The translations under genes were made by a program, and so were the position numbers. A stretch of DNA of 64,000 bases from Stenotrophomonas sp. UBA7346 (GTDB lineage: Bacteria; Pseudomonadota; Gammaproteobacteria; Xanthomonadales; Xanthomonadaceae), in NCBI GenBank assembly GCA_002471015.1, contig DKPB01000083.1, forward strand, positions 1 to 64,000, read 5' to 3'. Each line of letters starts with the position of its first letter. Positions within the stretch are counted from its first letter, which is position 1. Shown in pieces: positions 20,132-28,206 of this stretch. The notes beneath the pieces were generated by a model that was not told the DNA's origin, did not search any database, and was given only the letters and a program-made list of their open reading frames with translations.

Positions 20132-20665
20132 TCAACCTCGCGGTGGGGTGGCGGCGGCAAACTGCTGGCGCAGTTGCAGCTTGATGCGGTGCAGGCGGGT
20201 GGCGGCGTTGCTGGCACTGATGCCCAGCACCTCGCCGATCTGACGGTGGCTGCAGTCGTCCAGGTACAGCAGCAACAGGGCCCGGTCCAGTGGTGGCAGG
20301 GCATGGATGATCGTATGCAGCTGGGACAGCTGCAGTGCCTGCTCGGCGCTGTCGGCAAGGCCGGGAAGGTTGTCGACGTCCTCGCCTTCGGCGTGGTGGC
20401 GCTGGCGCACCCGCACCGCGCGCACCCGCGAAATGGCCACGTTCAAGGCGATGCGATACAGCCAGGTACTGAACTGGGCGCGTGCACTGTCGAAGCCGGG
20501 GAAGGCCTGCCAGGCCTGGATGCTGATTTCCTGCAGCAGATCCTTGCGGTCCTCGGGATCGCGGCAGTAGCTGCGCGCGACCTTGAGGGCGATGCCCTGG
20601 TGCTGTTGCAGCAACGTGGCAAAGGACCTGCGCAGTTGCTCGGCGGCGGCTGTAAGAGTGTCCAT
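20132..20665 (-). CDS. ECF-type RNA polymerase sigma factor
   Basis: The 177-residue protein has region 2 (DPEDRKDLLQEISIQAW, then FSTWLYRIALNVAI) and region 4 (LPPLDRALLLLYLDD, SHRQIGEVLGISASNAATRL). There is a short acidic linker and no region 1 or 3, as in extracytoplasmic-function sigma factors. It directs polymerase to a small regulon, often its own operon. The target promoter is unknown. The downstream membrane gene starts four bases after its stop. The diguanylate cyclase gene upstream is on the same strand with a 54-base gap. Confidence 0.9.
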   Translation of the reverse strand: MDTLTAAAEQLRRSFATLLQQHQGIALKVARSYCRDPEDRKDLLQEISIQAWQAFPGFDSARAQFSTWLYRIALNVAISRVRAVRVRQRHHAEGEDVDNLPGLADSAEQALQLSQLHTIIHALPPLDRALLLLYLDDCSHRQIGEVLGISASNAATRLHRIKLQLRQQFAAATPPRG

Positions 20666-20719
20666 GCCCGGGTTGTTCGCGGCAACAGGCGGAATATCAC
20701 AGATCCCCGTCGAGCGTGC

Positions 20720-22267
20720 TCAACCGGCGCTGTCGACCCGGTCGCGGCCGGCCTGTTTGGCCGCATACAGGGCGCGGTCGGCGCGTTGCAGCAGGCTGTC
20801 GGCGCTTTCGCCCGGCCGCCACTGCGCCACCCCGGCACTGAAGCGCACATGCACGCGCTGCTCCTCGTGCAGGAACGGGCGCTGCGCCAGTGACTCCTGC
20901 AGCCGCCGCAGCTGTGCTTCGGCCTGGGCCAGCGGCATGTCGGTGAGGATCAGCACGAACTCATCCCCGCCCAGCCGTGCGATCTGACCGTTGTTGCCCA
21001 GCCGGGTCTGGGCCGTTGCCACCAGGTGGCGCAGGGCCCGATCACCGCCGGCATGGCCGTAGCTGGCATTGGTGTGGCCGAAGTGGTCCAGGTCGAGCAT
21101 GGCGATGCTCAATGCGCCCTGTGTCGCGGCCATGGCGGCCGCCAGTTCCGCGTCCAGGCCACGCCGGTTGAGGGCGCCGGTGAGGGGGTCGGTGCGCAGT
21201 TGGCTGCCCACCTCCTCCAGTTCCCTTTCCAGCTGCTGCACGCGCAGTTCGGCGGCCTTGGCCTCGGCACGTGCGTTGGCCAGGTGGTCGCGGGCACGTG
21301 CGGCCTGTTCCTGCACACGTGCGGTGTCCTGCAGCACGTCCTGCAGCAGGTGGTTCAGGTCGGCGATGCTGCGCGCCTGACGCACGGCGATGGCGTAACT
21401 GGCAATGCGGTCGTGGTACTCGCCGGTTTCGGTGGCCATGCCGTCCACCTGCTGGACGAAGTCGACCATCAGGTCCTTCATCGCCTGCTTGGATTCGCCG
21501 ATGCCCTGGCGCAACAGGCCTTGCCGGTAGATCACCTCGCGCAGCTCGTTGCGGGCCTGTTCCAGCGAGGCGCTGTCCAACGGTCCGGCCAGGACCTCAC
21601 GCACGGTGCGCACCTGGCCGTGCAACCAGCTCTGCTCGTCCAGCAGCTCGGTGATGTTGTCCAGCAGCAGCGCGAACAGCTTGAGCAGCAGTTCGTGCTG
21701 TTCCTGCAGGCTGGCACTGCGCACGCCCACCTGGTGGCACAGCTCGCGCAGGTGGGTGGCGATCGGTTGCAGGGATTGGCCACTGCGCCAGGCGTGCAGT
21801 TCTTCGCTCATGCGCTGGGCCTGCTGGCCCAGCGCCGGGGCCTGCTGCAGCAGGCTGGCCAGCACCGCGTCCAGGGTGCCGCGCAGCAGGTCGCGCAGCT
21901 GCGCCGACTCGCTGCCGGCGGTGAGTGGGGTTTCCTGGTCGATGGTGCGGATGTATTTGTCGATCAATTGCCGCAGCAGCCGCCCGTAGCGTTCCCAGTC
22001 CTGCCCGGCATGGGCGCTGTGCAGGCGCTGGCCCATGTCGCCCAGTTCGCCGGGCAAGGTGCACAGCCCCTGGGCAAACGCTCCCAGCAGCGGTTCGGGT
22101 GCATCGGCACCGACAAACAGCCGTTGCAGCATCGCCATGCCGGCACTGCCATTGCCCAGCAGTGTGGCGGTGTTGCTGGCGTTGTTGCTGCTGGCCGCAC
22201 GCCGGGACAGGATGCGCCCCAGCCCGCTGCCGCGGGTGTGGGAGGTATCGTCGGGGCTGTCAGCCAT
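20720..22267 (-). CDS. Diguanylate cyclase (GGDEF)
   Basis: The ATG at 22265-22267 gives 515 residues; farther upstream starts run into a divergent gene's promoter. The C-terminal third has DPLTGALNRRGLD, then a GGDEF active site near residue 435 and the usual AGVAQW strand, so it should make c-di-GMP from two GTP. The RxxD inhibitory I-site five residues before GGDEF is missing, so product inhibition is not expected. The N-terminal 330 residues are helical and coiled, with no named sensor domain, and no membrane helix is evident. Confidence 0.85.
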   Translation of the reverse strand: MADSPDDTSHTRGSGLGRILSRRAASSNNASNTATLLGNGSAGMAMLQRLFVGADAPEPLLGAFAQGLCTLPGELGDMGQRLHSAHAGQDWERYGRLLRQLIDKYIRTIDQETPLTAGSESAQLRDLLRGTLDAVLASLLQQAPALGQQAQRMSEELHAWRSGQSLQPIATHLRELCHQVGVRSASLQEQHELLLKLFALLLDNITELLDEQSWLHGQVRTVREVLAGPLDSASLEQARNELREVIYRQGLLRQGIGESKQAMKDLMVDFVQQVDGMATETGEYHDRIASYAIAVRQARSIADLNHLLQDVLQDTARVQEQAARARDHLANARAEAKAAELRVQQLERELEEVGSQLRTDPLTGALNRRGLDAELAAAMAATQGALSIAMLDLDHFGHTNASYGHAGGDRALRHLVATAQTRLGNNGQIARLGGDEFVLILTDMPLAQAEAQLRRLQESLAQRPFLHEEQRVHVRFSAGVAQWRPGESADSLLQRADRALYAAKQAGRDRVDSAG

Positions 22268-22383
22268 GTGCCGGGTCCGCAGGGTTGGGGGTGCGCGGGG
22301 CGCACCACGGGGGTGGTATCCAAGCCCCATTATCGGCAAGGTGTGGGCCTGCTTGAACGGCAACCGGTCACGGGAGGGATGCC

Positions 22384-23016
22384 ATGCGGGTTCTTTTGGC
22401 CGGCGCCACCGGCCTGGTGGGGGCACAGGTGCTGCAGCGTCTGCTGGTGGACACGCGCTGCACGTCGGTGCTGGCGCCCAGCCGCCGCGCGCTGGGCGTG
22501 CAGCACGCGCGGCTGCGCAATCCGGTGCTGGATTTCGAACAACTGCCGCAACATGGCGACGATTGGCAGGTGGATGCGGCCATCTGCGCACTGGGCTCGA
22601 CCATGAAACAGGCCGGGTCGCGGCAAGCCTTCCATCGCATCGACCATGACTATCCGCTGGCCATCGCCCGCCTGGTGCGGGCGCAGGGCTGCACGGTGTT
22701 CGCGCTCAACTCGGCGGCCGGTGCCAACCCCCGCGCGTGGGTGTTCTACAGCCGGGTCAAGGGCGAACTGGAGCGTGACCTGCAGGCACTGGACTTCGCC
22801 TCGTTGACGCTGGTGCGACCGGGCCTTATCGGTGGAGAACGCAGCGAATACCGTGCTGGCGAGCAGTTGGCCGGCAAGGTGCTGGGGGCGTTGGCGCCGG
22901 TGTTGCCGCGTGCCTGGCGGATCAACCCGGCCAGCAACATCGCTGCGGCGCTGGTGGAGGCCGCGCTGGCACCACAGCCGGGTGTGCGGGTAGTCGGCGC
23001 AGCTGCGCTGGCCTGA
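22384..23016 (+). CDS. Atypical NAD(P)-binding SDR family protein
   Basis: The 210-residue protein begins MRVLLAGATGLVGAQVLQRLL, an N-terminal Rossmann glycine motif. It continues with ALGSTMKQAGS, ALNSAAGANPRAWVFYSRVKGE and VRPGLIGGERSE. This is the atypical SDR pattern of the HTATIP2/YraR type, in which the classical YxxxK is embedded as YSRVK. The substrate is unknown. A clear GGGAGG ribosome site precedes the ATG. The gene is divergent from the diguanylate cyclase. Confidence 0.8.
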   Translation: MRVLLAGATGLVGAQVLQRLLVDTRCTSVLAPSRRALGVQHARLRNPVLDFEQLPQHGDDWQVDAAICALGSTMKQAGSRQAFHRIDHDYPLAIARLVRAQGCTVFALNSAAGANPRAWVFYSRVKGELERDLQALDFASLTLVRPGLIGGERSEYRAGEQLAGKVLGALAPVLPRAWRINPASNIAAALVEAALAPQPGVRVVGAAALA

Positions 23017-23072
23017 GTGCAGCCTTGCCCGCAGCGGCGCCTATCGGGTTGGGGACCATGCGGTGGTGTTCT

Positions 23073-23094
23073 GTAGTGCCGAGCAATGCTCGGC
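23073..23094 (+). repeat. SMAG repeat
   Basis: GTAG followed by the palindrome GCCGAGCAATGCTCGGC, a single-mismatch SMAG, lies between convergent genes. Confidence 0.8.
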
Positions 23095-23136
23095 AAGCGG
23101 CCGCGTGGGCGGCCGGTGCGCCTGTGGCCTGGTGGC

Positions 23137-23910
23137 CTAGGCCGCACCTGCGGGGAGAGACTGGCCGCCGTCCACTGCCAGGATCTGGCCGGTGATCCAG
23201 CGTGCCTGCGGTGAGCACAGGAACAGTGCGGCATCGGCGACATCCTCGGCATTGCCGAAGCCGCCGAACGGGATGCGCTCGCGGATCTGTGCATACAGGG
23301 CCGGGTCTTCGCTGCGGCGGCGGTCCCACAGGCCGCCCGGGAACTCGATGGAGCCGGGCGCGATCGCATTGACGCGGATGCGCTCGCAGGCCAGTTCGGT
23401 GGCCAGGCTCACCGTGTAGTAGTTCAGCGCCGCCTTGGCCGTGGAATAGGCTGCTGCGCGTGGCGTGGGCACCGATGCATTGATGGAGCTGACGTTGAGG
23501 ATGGCCGGCTGCGTGCTCCGCCGCAGATGGGGCAGGGCCTGCCGGTTGGTGCGCACCGCCGCCATCAGGTCCACCTCAAAGCCTGCCTGCCAACTGGCAT
23601 CGTCGCTGCCATTGCCAAAACCCGACGCATTGTTGACGACGATATCGATGCCACCCAGCGCCTGCGCGGCGGTGTCCACCCAGTGCGCGATCTGATCGGC
23701 ATCGGCAAGATCGCAGGCCTGCTGATGTACGCGTGCCGCGCCGCATGCCTGCAGCCCGGCGGCGGCCTGCGCCAGCACCTGCACGTCACGCGCGCAGATG
23801 CTCACGCCGGCACCGGCGGTGGCGAATGCCCGGGCGATGGCCAGGCCAATACCCCGGCTGCCACCGGCCACCAGTACGCGTACGTTGGAGAAGGACGGAT
23901 CAGGTCGCAT
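23137..23910 (-). CDS. Classical short-chain dehydrogenase/reductase
   Basis: The 257-residue protein has the Rossmann motif AGGSRGIGLAIARAF, the NNASG motif, and a catalytic Ser (NVSSINAS), Tyr and Lys (YSTAK). An IAPGSIEFPGG loop and the C-terminal GQILAVDGGQSL follow, as in 3-oxoacyl-ACP reductase-like SDRs. The length is normal. The substrate cannot be read from sequence. It is convergent with the atypical SDR gene, with a SMAG between them. Confidence 0.88.
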   Translation of the reverse strand: MRPDPSFSNVRVLVAGGSRGIGLAIARAFATAGAGVSICARDVQVLAQAAAGLQACGAARVHQQACDLADADQIAHWVDTAAQALGGIDIVVNNASGFGNGSDDASWQAGFEVDLMAAVRTNRQALPHLRRSTQPAILNVSSINASVPTPRAAAYSTAKAALNYYTVSLATELACERIRVNAIAPGSIEFPGGLWDRRRSEDPALYAQIRERIPFGGFGNAEDVADAALFLCSPQARWITGQILAVDGGQSLPAGAA

Positions 23911-23972
23911 GCGGCAATCCAGCGGGTTACGGAGTACCCATTATCCGCATGGCGGGCAGGCCGCGTCGCTGC

Positions 23973-24395
23973 TCAGGGCAGGCCCGGCACGTTCAAGCTG
24001 GCAAACAGTTCGTTCTGCGCCTTCTTTGCCATCGAACGCGGCAGTTTGGCGATGAAGCTGTCACCGCTCAGCGCGATGTCCGCCTTGACCAGAAGGCCGT
24101 TGATGCGGGTATAGCTCCTGCACACGTAGCGACGGCCTTGCTGGCTGACCTGCAGGAACATGGGGGCGGTCAGGATGTTGTGGCCCTTGCGGTACAGGCG
24201 GGTGCCGGCATTGTTCGCTACCAGACGGTAGCCATGGGCCTGTGCCCAGTCATCGATCCTGGCGATGACGTTGTGGTCGGAGGTGAAACTGGTCAGGTCA
24301 TGCGGCCGGCTGTTGCGCTTGGCGACCCAGGCCAGCAGGTTGATGCCGATAAAGCCGCCAAAGGCGCCCGCTATCATCCCGCTCAGCACTCCCAT
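23973..24395 (-). CDS. Small protein with N-terminal membrane anchor
   Basis: The ATG at 24393-24395 has AAGGAG eight bases upstream and gives 140 residues. The N-terminus (MGVLSGMIAGAFGGFIGINLLAW) is a membrane helix. The rest is a compact beta-rich domain with RYVCRSYTRINGLLVKADIAL and a Lys-rich tail. I do not recognise a family. The long upstream extension to 24506 has no start support. Confidence 0.65.
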   Translation of the reverse strand: MGVLSGMIAGAFGGFIGINLLAWVAKRNSRPHDLTSFTSDHNVIARIDDWAQAHGYRLVANNAGTRLYRKGHNILTAPMFLQVSQQGRRYVCRSYTRINGLLVKADIALSGDSFIAKLPRSMAKKAQNELFASLNVPGLP

Positions 24396-24465
24396 GCAGT
24401 TCACTCCTTGAAGGTTCCGACTGCCAATTGGGCCATGCCATGGCGGAGCATGGGGTGAAGAGCGG

Positions 24466-24852
24466 CTAGGCCCAGTTGCTGGGCGGAGGCCCGTGGTCCG
24501 GATCACGCATGTGCACGATGCAGAAGCGGTGGCCGGTGGGGGCTTCCATCACCCACCAGCGTTTGACGAAGCCGATGCGGCGTGCGCCCAGCGCTTCCAG
24601 GCGGTCGGCCTCGGCGTCGATGTCATCGGCCTCGATGTCCAGGTGCACGCGCGGGGCATGGCTGACCCGTTGCACCTCCACATGCAGGTTGGCCGGTGCG
24701 CCGAGCAGCTCGCTGTATTGTGCGCCGTCGTCCTCGGTGTACCCCGGCGCTGCGCGAAGGCCAAGTGCAGCGCTCCAGAAGGCGGCGGCACTGTCGCTGT
24801 CGGTGTCCTGGCAATCGATGATGAAACCGGCAAGACGGCTGCGGTGGGCCAT
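24466..24852 (-). CDS. VOC-family (glyoxalase/bleomycin-resistance-like) protein
   Basis: The 128-residue single-domain protein begins with LAGFIIDCQDT and continues with SAAAFWSAALGLRAAP, VHLDIEADDIDAEADRLEALGA and MEAPTGHRFCIVH. This paired beta-alpha pattern, with a repeated D/H/E position, is typical of the vicinal oxygen chelate fold that binds a divalent metal. Function within the family cannot be fixed. The ATG at 24850-24852 is chosen over an upstream extension. Confidence 0.85.
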   Translation of the reverse strand: MAHRSRLAGFIIDCQDTDSDSAAAFWSAALGLRAAPGYTEDDGAQYSELLGAPANLHVEVQRVSHAPRVHLDIEADDIDAEADRLEALGARRIGFVKRWWVMEAPTGHRFCIVHMRDPDHGPPPSNWA

Positions 24853-24922
24853 GGCGGTGCTCCGTTGCAGGAATGTGCAGGGTAGCGCGTTGCACGGGCG
24901 ACGGCCGCGAAGGCCCGCCGAT

Positions 24923-25258
24923 TCAGTGGTTGGACAGGAACAGCTCCACCTTGCCGCAGTTGGGGCAGGCATGCAGGTCGAACTCTTCGCGGTTGACGAA
25001 CAGCTCGCCCAGGTTGCCGAGCAGGAAGGGTAATGCCTGCGAGCCCTCGTGGAAGCGGCGGCGGCCGATGAACTGCATGCGCATGCCGGGGCAGCGTTGG
25101 CAATCGATCAGGCGCGGTGGTTGCATCCACTGTGGCCCATCGACGCGCTGCTCGTGGATGTCGGCCGGGCTGCCATCGGCATGGCTGCCGCATTTCCAGC
25201 AGCGATCGAATGGGTCTTCGTTTACTTCCTTGCAGGTGGTGCAGATCCAGGTGCCCAT
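24923..25258 (-). CDS. Zinc-ribbon protein of unknown function
   Basis: This 111-residue protein has two zinc-binding knuckles near the N-terminus (TWICTTCKEVN and DRCWKCGSHAD), a third Cys pair in the middle (DCQRCPGM) and a C-terminal HACPNCGKVELF. The Cys pairs suggest one or two structural zinc ions. It is likely to bind nucleic acid or protein, but no partner is visible. It starts at the ATG at 25256-25258 and lies just past the bkd terminator on the same strand. Confidence 0.75.
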   Translation of the reverse strand: MGTWICTTCKEVNEDPFDRCWKCGSHADGSPADIHEQRVDGPQWMQPPRLIDCQRCPGMRMQFIGRRRFHEGSQALPFLLGNLGELFVNREEFDLHACPNCGKVELFLSNH

Positions 25259-25343
25259 GGCGATGCGTGCTGGTGTTGTGGGTTGCCTGCATCGTAGCGC
25301 CGAACCTGCTGCGTGTTGTGACAGTGTGCAGCGGGCGGCAGGC

Positions 25344-25371
25344 AAAAAGAGGCCCGCATTGCTGCGGGCCT
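25344..25371 (-). terminator. Rho-independent terminator of the bkd operon
   Basis: On the minus strand AGGCCCGC pairs with GCGGGCCT around a short loop, followed by a run of T (CTTTTTGCC). It lies just past the E2 stop at 25404. Confidence 0.88.
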
Positions 25372-25403
25372 GAAGTCTTGCTGCAACTGGGAGGAAACCT
25401 GGA

Positions 25404-26783
25404 TCAGCTGGCCAGTGCCAGGTCGTCGATCAGCACGCGCAGGAAGCGCGCAGCTTCGCCGCCGGTGCAGGCGCGGTGATCGAAGGTGACCGACAACGGG
25501 ATGACCTTGTGGGTCTCGATGCCGCCCATCACCGGGGTGACCTGGAAGCGGGCACGGCCGGCGGCGACGATGGCCACGCACGGCGGTACGACCACCGGGG
25601 TGGCGTAGCGGCCGGCGAACATGCCGAAGTTGGACAGGCTGATGGTGTAGCCGCTCAGTTCCGAGGGTGCGATCGAGCGGTCTTCGACCTGCTGGCGCAG
25701 GCGGTTGATGCCCTCGCGCACGCCACGTGCATCCAGCATGTCGGCATTGCGCAGGGCCGGCACGAACAGGCCGTCGTCGGTGTCCACGGCAATGCCGATG
25801 TCGACCTGTGCGTGCAGGGTGCGGGTGAGGTTGTCACCGTCGAACCAGGCGTTCATTGCCGGCACCGCCTGGCAGGCGCTGACGATGGCGCGGACCAGGC
25901 GCGAGGTCATGTCGTTGCCCGGCGACCAGGCATGGATGTCGGCGTCGTCGCTCAGCGTGGTCGGCACCACCTTGCTGTGCGCATCAGCCATCACCCGTGC
26001 CATGTTGCGGCGCACGCCCTTGAGTGGCTCCGGCTGGCCCTTGGCGACCACGCCCGGCGGGGCGGTGCGCATCGGCTTGCCTGCTGCAGACAGCGGCGTG
26101 CGGCTTGAGCCCCTCTCCCCCTGGGAGAGGGGTTGGGGTGAGGGTGCGGCAGCTGCGATGGAGGTCGGACCCTCACCCCCAGCCCCTCTCCCGGTGGGAG
26201 AGGGGAGCAACGCTGAGGGATTTGCCGCCGCCTGCTTCACATCATTCATCGTCACCGCGCCTTCGGCGCCGGTGGCGCGTACGCGGGCCAGGTCCACGCC
26301 CAGCTTGCGCGCCATCGCGCGCACCGCCGGTACCGCCTTGACCCCGCCGACGGCCACGGCCTGTTCGGTGTGCACGGCATTGGAGCTGACCATCGCACCG
26401 ACCACGGTGCCTTCGTCGGCACGTTCGGCGGCAGCGGCGGCTACCGGGTCCGGCGCAGCGGCCGGTGCCGGTGCGGCTTCGGCCGGGGCGCCGTGGTGGT
26501 GGCCGGTGTCCTGGCCTTCGGCACGCTGCGGCAGGTTGGGGTCCAGCTCGAAGCTGGCCAGCACGTGGCCGGTGACCACGATGTCGCCAGGCGCACCGGC
26601 CAGCTTCAGCACCTTGCCGGAAACCGGCGAGGGCACTTCGACCACGGCCTTGGCGGTCTCCATCGATACCAGCGGCTCGTCGAGCCTGATCACGTCGCCT
26701 TCCTTGACGAACCACTCCACGATGGTCGCGTCCGGCAGGCCTTCGCCCAGGTCAGGCAGGTTGAAATTCTTGGTCTGGCTCAT
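25404..26783 (-). CDS. bkdB: Branched-chain 2-oxoacid dehydrogenase E2 (dihydrolipoyl acyltransferase)
   Basis: This 459-residue E2 core has one lipoyl domain with the lipoylated Lys45 in SMETAKAVVEV. A linker follows, then a peripheral-subunit-binding domain (PAVRAMARKLGVD, roughly 148-187), a second linker and the catalytic domain. The active-site His lies in FDHRACTGGEAARF, where the usual HRxxDG Asp is Thr, a TGG form known in some acyltransferases. The unusual part is residues about 193-226, read from two inverted family A repeats in frame (LPSPTGRGAGGEG and SPQPLSQGERG). The start overlaps the SH3-like gene by four bases. Confidence 0.93.
   Translation of the reverse strand: MSQTKNFNLPDLGEGLPDATIVEWFVKEGDVIRLDEPLVSMETAKAVVEVPSPVSGKVLKLAGAPGDIVVTGHVLASFELDPNLPQRAEGQDTGHHHGAPAEAAPAPAAAPDPVAAAAAERADEGTVVGAMVSSNAVHTEQAVAVGGVKAVPAVRAMARKLGVDLARVRATGAEGAVTMNDVKQAAANPSALLPSPTGRGAGGEGPTSIAAAAPSPQPLSQGERGSSRTPLSAAGKPMRTAPPGVVAKGQPEPLKGVRRNMARVMADAHSKVVPTTLSDDADIHAWSPGNDMTSRLVRAIVSACQAVPAMNAWFDGDNLTRTLHAQVDIGIAVDTDDGLFVPALRNADMLDARGVREGINRLRQQVEDRSIAPSELSGYTISLSNFGMFAGRYATPVVVPPCVAIVAAGRARFQVTPVMGGIETHKVIPLSVTFDHRACTGGEAARFLRVLIDDLALAS
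26107..26207. repeat. Inverted pair of family A repeats inside bkdB
   Basis: A forward copy (26107-26145) and an inverted copy (26170-26207) are separated by about 24 bases. Together they keep the E2 frame open and add about 34 residues to the linker between the subunit-binding and catalytic domains. The inverted-pair layout recalls a small MITE-like unit. Confidence 0.85.
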
Positions 26784-27133
26784 GTGCAGTTCTCTTCCAG
26801 CAATTCAAGTTCGCGTGCCGGCAGCCAGCCCTGCGCGCCATCGGCGCGTTCGGACCACCACCAGCCGCCATGTTCGTGATGCAGCCGCACCTGCTCGCCG
26901 CGGTCGACGTCCAGCTCGCGCGCGCTGTAGTCGCGCAGCGCTTCGGCGCGGCCGTCGTCGAGCACCCGCAACCAGGCCACCGGCGCCCAGCCGGCACTGC
27001 CTGCCTCGGTTTTCACCCAGGCGAAGGCAGGCCATTCCTCGTCACGCACGCCAAGCTCGACGATCTGCCCGGTGCGGAACTGCAGGGGATTGCGGTACTG
27101 GCTGCGGTAGCTGCCAATCAGGCGTGCCAGCAT
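26780..27133 (-). CDS. SH3-like protein in the bkd operon
   Basis: The 117-residue protein seems to hold two SH3-like beta domains, the first around QFRTGQIVELG and AGWAPVAWL, the second around ALRDYSARELDVDRGEQ and GWWWSERADGAQGW. Both have the DYSARELD and WW features of variant SH3 domains. It starts one base after the E1beta stop and overlaps E2 by four bases, so it is translationally coupled with the complex. Known bkd operons do not need such a gene. It may help assembly or bind a proline-rich linker of E2. Confidence 0.7.
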   Translation of the reverse strand: MLARLIGSYRSQYRNPLQFRTGQIVELGVRDEEWPAFAWVKTEAGSAGWAPVAWLRVLDDGRAEALRDYSARELDVDRGEQVRLHHEHGGWWWSERADGAQGWLPARELELLEENCT

Positions 27134-27134
27134 G

Positions 27135-28121
27135 TCAGCCCGCCGCGACCGCGCGCTTGGCGGCGGTCACAATCCGCTCAACGCTCGGCAGGTACTTCAT
27201 CTCCAGGCGGAACAGCGGGATGTGGGTGTCATAGCCGGTGACGCGTTCGACCGGTGCCACCAGGTCATACATCGACTCCTCGGCCAGGCGCGCGGCGATC
27301 TCGGCACCAAAGCCGGCGGTCTTGGGCGCTTCCTGCACGATCACGCAGCGGCCGGTCTTGGCCACCGACTCGGCGATGGTGGCGAAGTCCAGCGGACGCA
27401 GCGTGGCCACGTCGATGACTTCGGCGCTGATGCCTTCGCCAGCCAGCTTGTCGGCTGCTTCCAGTGCTTCCTTGACCTGTGCACCCCAGGTGACCAGGGT
27501 TACGTCGGTGCCGTCACGCAGCACGAAGCAGACGTCCAGTGGCAGTGCTTCGCCGTCGTTGGCGACCACTTCCTTGTACTGGCGGTAGATGCGCTTGGGC
27601 TCCATGTAGATCACCGGATCCGGCTCGCGGATCGCGGCCAGCAGCAGGCCGTAGGCGCGCTGCGGGCTGGACGGCAGCACCACGCGCATGCCCGGTACAT
27701 TGGTGAAGATGGCTTCGTTGGCTTCGCTGTGGTGTTCCGGCGCGCGGATGCCACCGCCCCACGGCACGCGCAGCACCATCGGGCAATGCAGGCGGCCACG
27801 GGTGCGGTTGCGCAGGCGCGCGGCATGGCAGATCAGGTGATCGACCATCGGGTAGACGAAGCCGTCGAACTGGGCTTCGGCCACCGGCTTCATGCCCTGT
27901 GCGGCCAGGCCGACGGTGAGGCCGGCAATGGTGGTTTCATCCAGCGGGGTGTCGAGCACACGCTGCGGGCCGAACTGCTGCTGCAGGCCGGCGGTGGCGC
28001 GGAACACGCCGCCGTTGACGCCCACGTCCTCGCCCAGCACCAGCACCGAGGGGTCGTGCTCCATTTCCCAGGCCAGCGCCTGGGTGACGGCTTCGATGAG
28101 GGTGATCGGGGTGGCGGTCAT
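27135..28121 (-). CDS. bkdA2: Branched-chain 2-oxoacid dehydrogenase E1 beta
   Basis: The ATG at 28119-28121, with GGAG eight bases upstream, gives 328 residues starting MTATPITLIEAVTQALAWEM. That matches the usual beginning of E1beta subunits. It contains LGEDVGVNGGVF, PLDETTIAGLTVGLA and GGGIRAPEHHSE. With E1alpha it decarboxylates branched 2-oxoacids and passes the acyl group to E2 lipoate. An ATG at 28214 overlapping the E1alpha stop is an alternative that adds 31 residues. Confidence 0.9.
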   Translation of the reverse strand: MTATPITLIEAVTQALAWEMEHDPSVLVLGEDVGVNGGVFRATAGLQQQFGPQRVLDTPLDETTIAGLTVGLAAQGMKPVAEAQFDGFVYPMVDHLICHAARLRNRTRGRLHCPMVLRVPWGGGIRAPEHHSEANEAIFTNVPGMRVVLPSSPQRAYGLLLAAIREPDPVIYMEPKRIYRQYKEVVANDGEALPLDVCFVLRDGTDVTLVTWGAQVKEALEAADKLAGEGISAEVIDVATLRPLDFATIAESVAKTGRCVIVQEAPKTAGFGAEIAARLAEESMYDLVAPVERVTGYDTHIPLFRLEMKYLPSVERIVTAAKRAVAAG

Positions 28122-28206
28122 CGGGTTGTCTCCGCTGTTGCTCGCCGCGCTGTGCGCGACGCCGTGATCGTGGCTGGCCGGGGTGACAGAGGCGTTGCGC
28201 TTGATG

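Noticed and set aside
21026..22606. Open frame of 526 aa opposite the diguanylate cyclase
   Set aside because: Opposite a clear GGDEF gene, with no recognisable domain.
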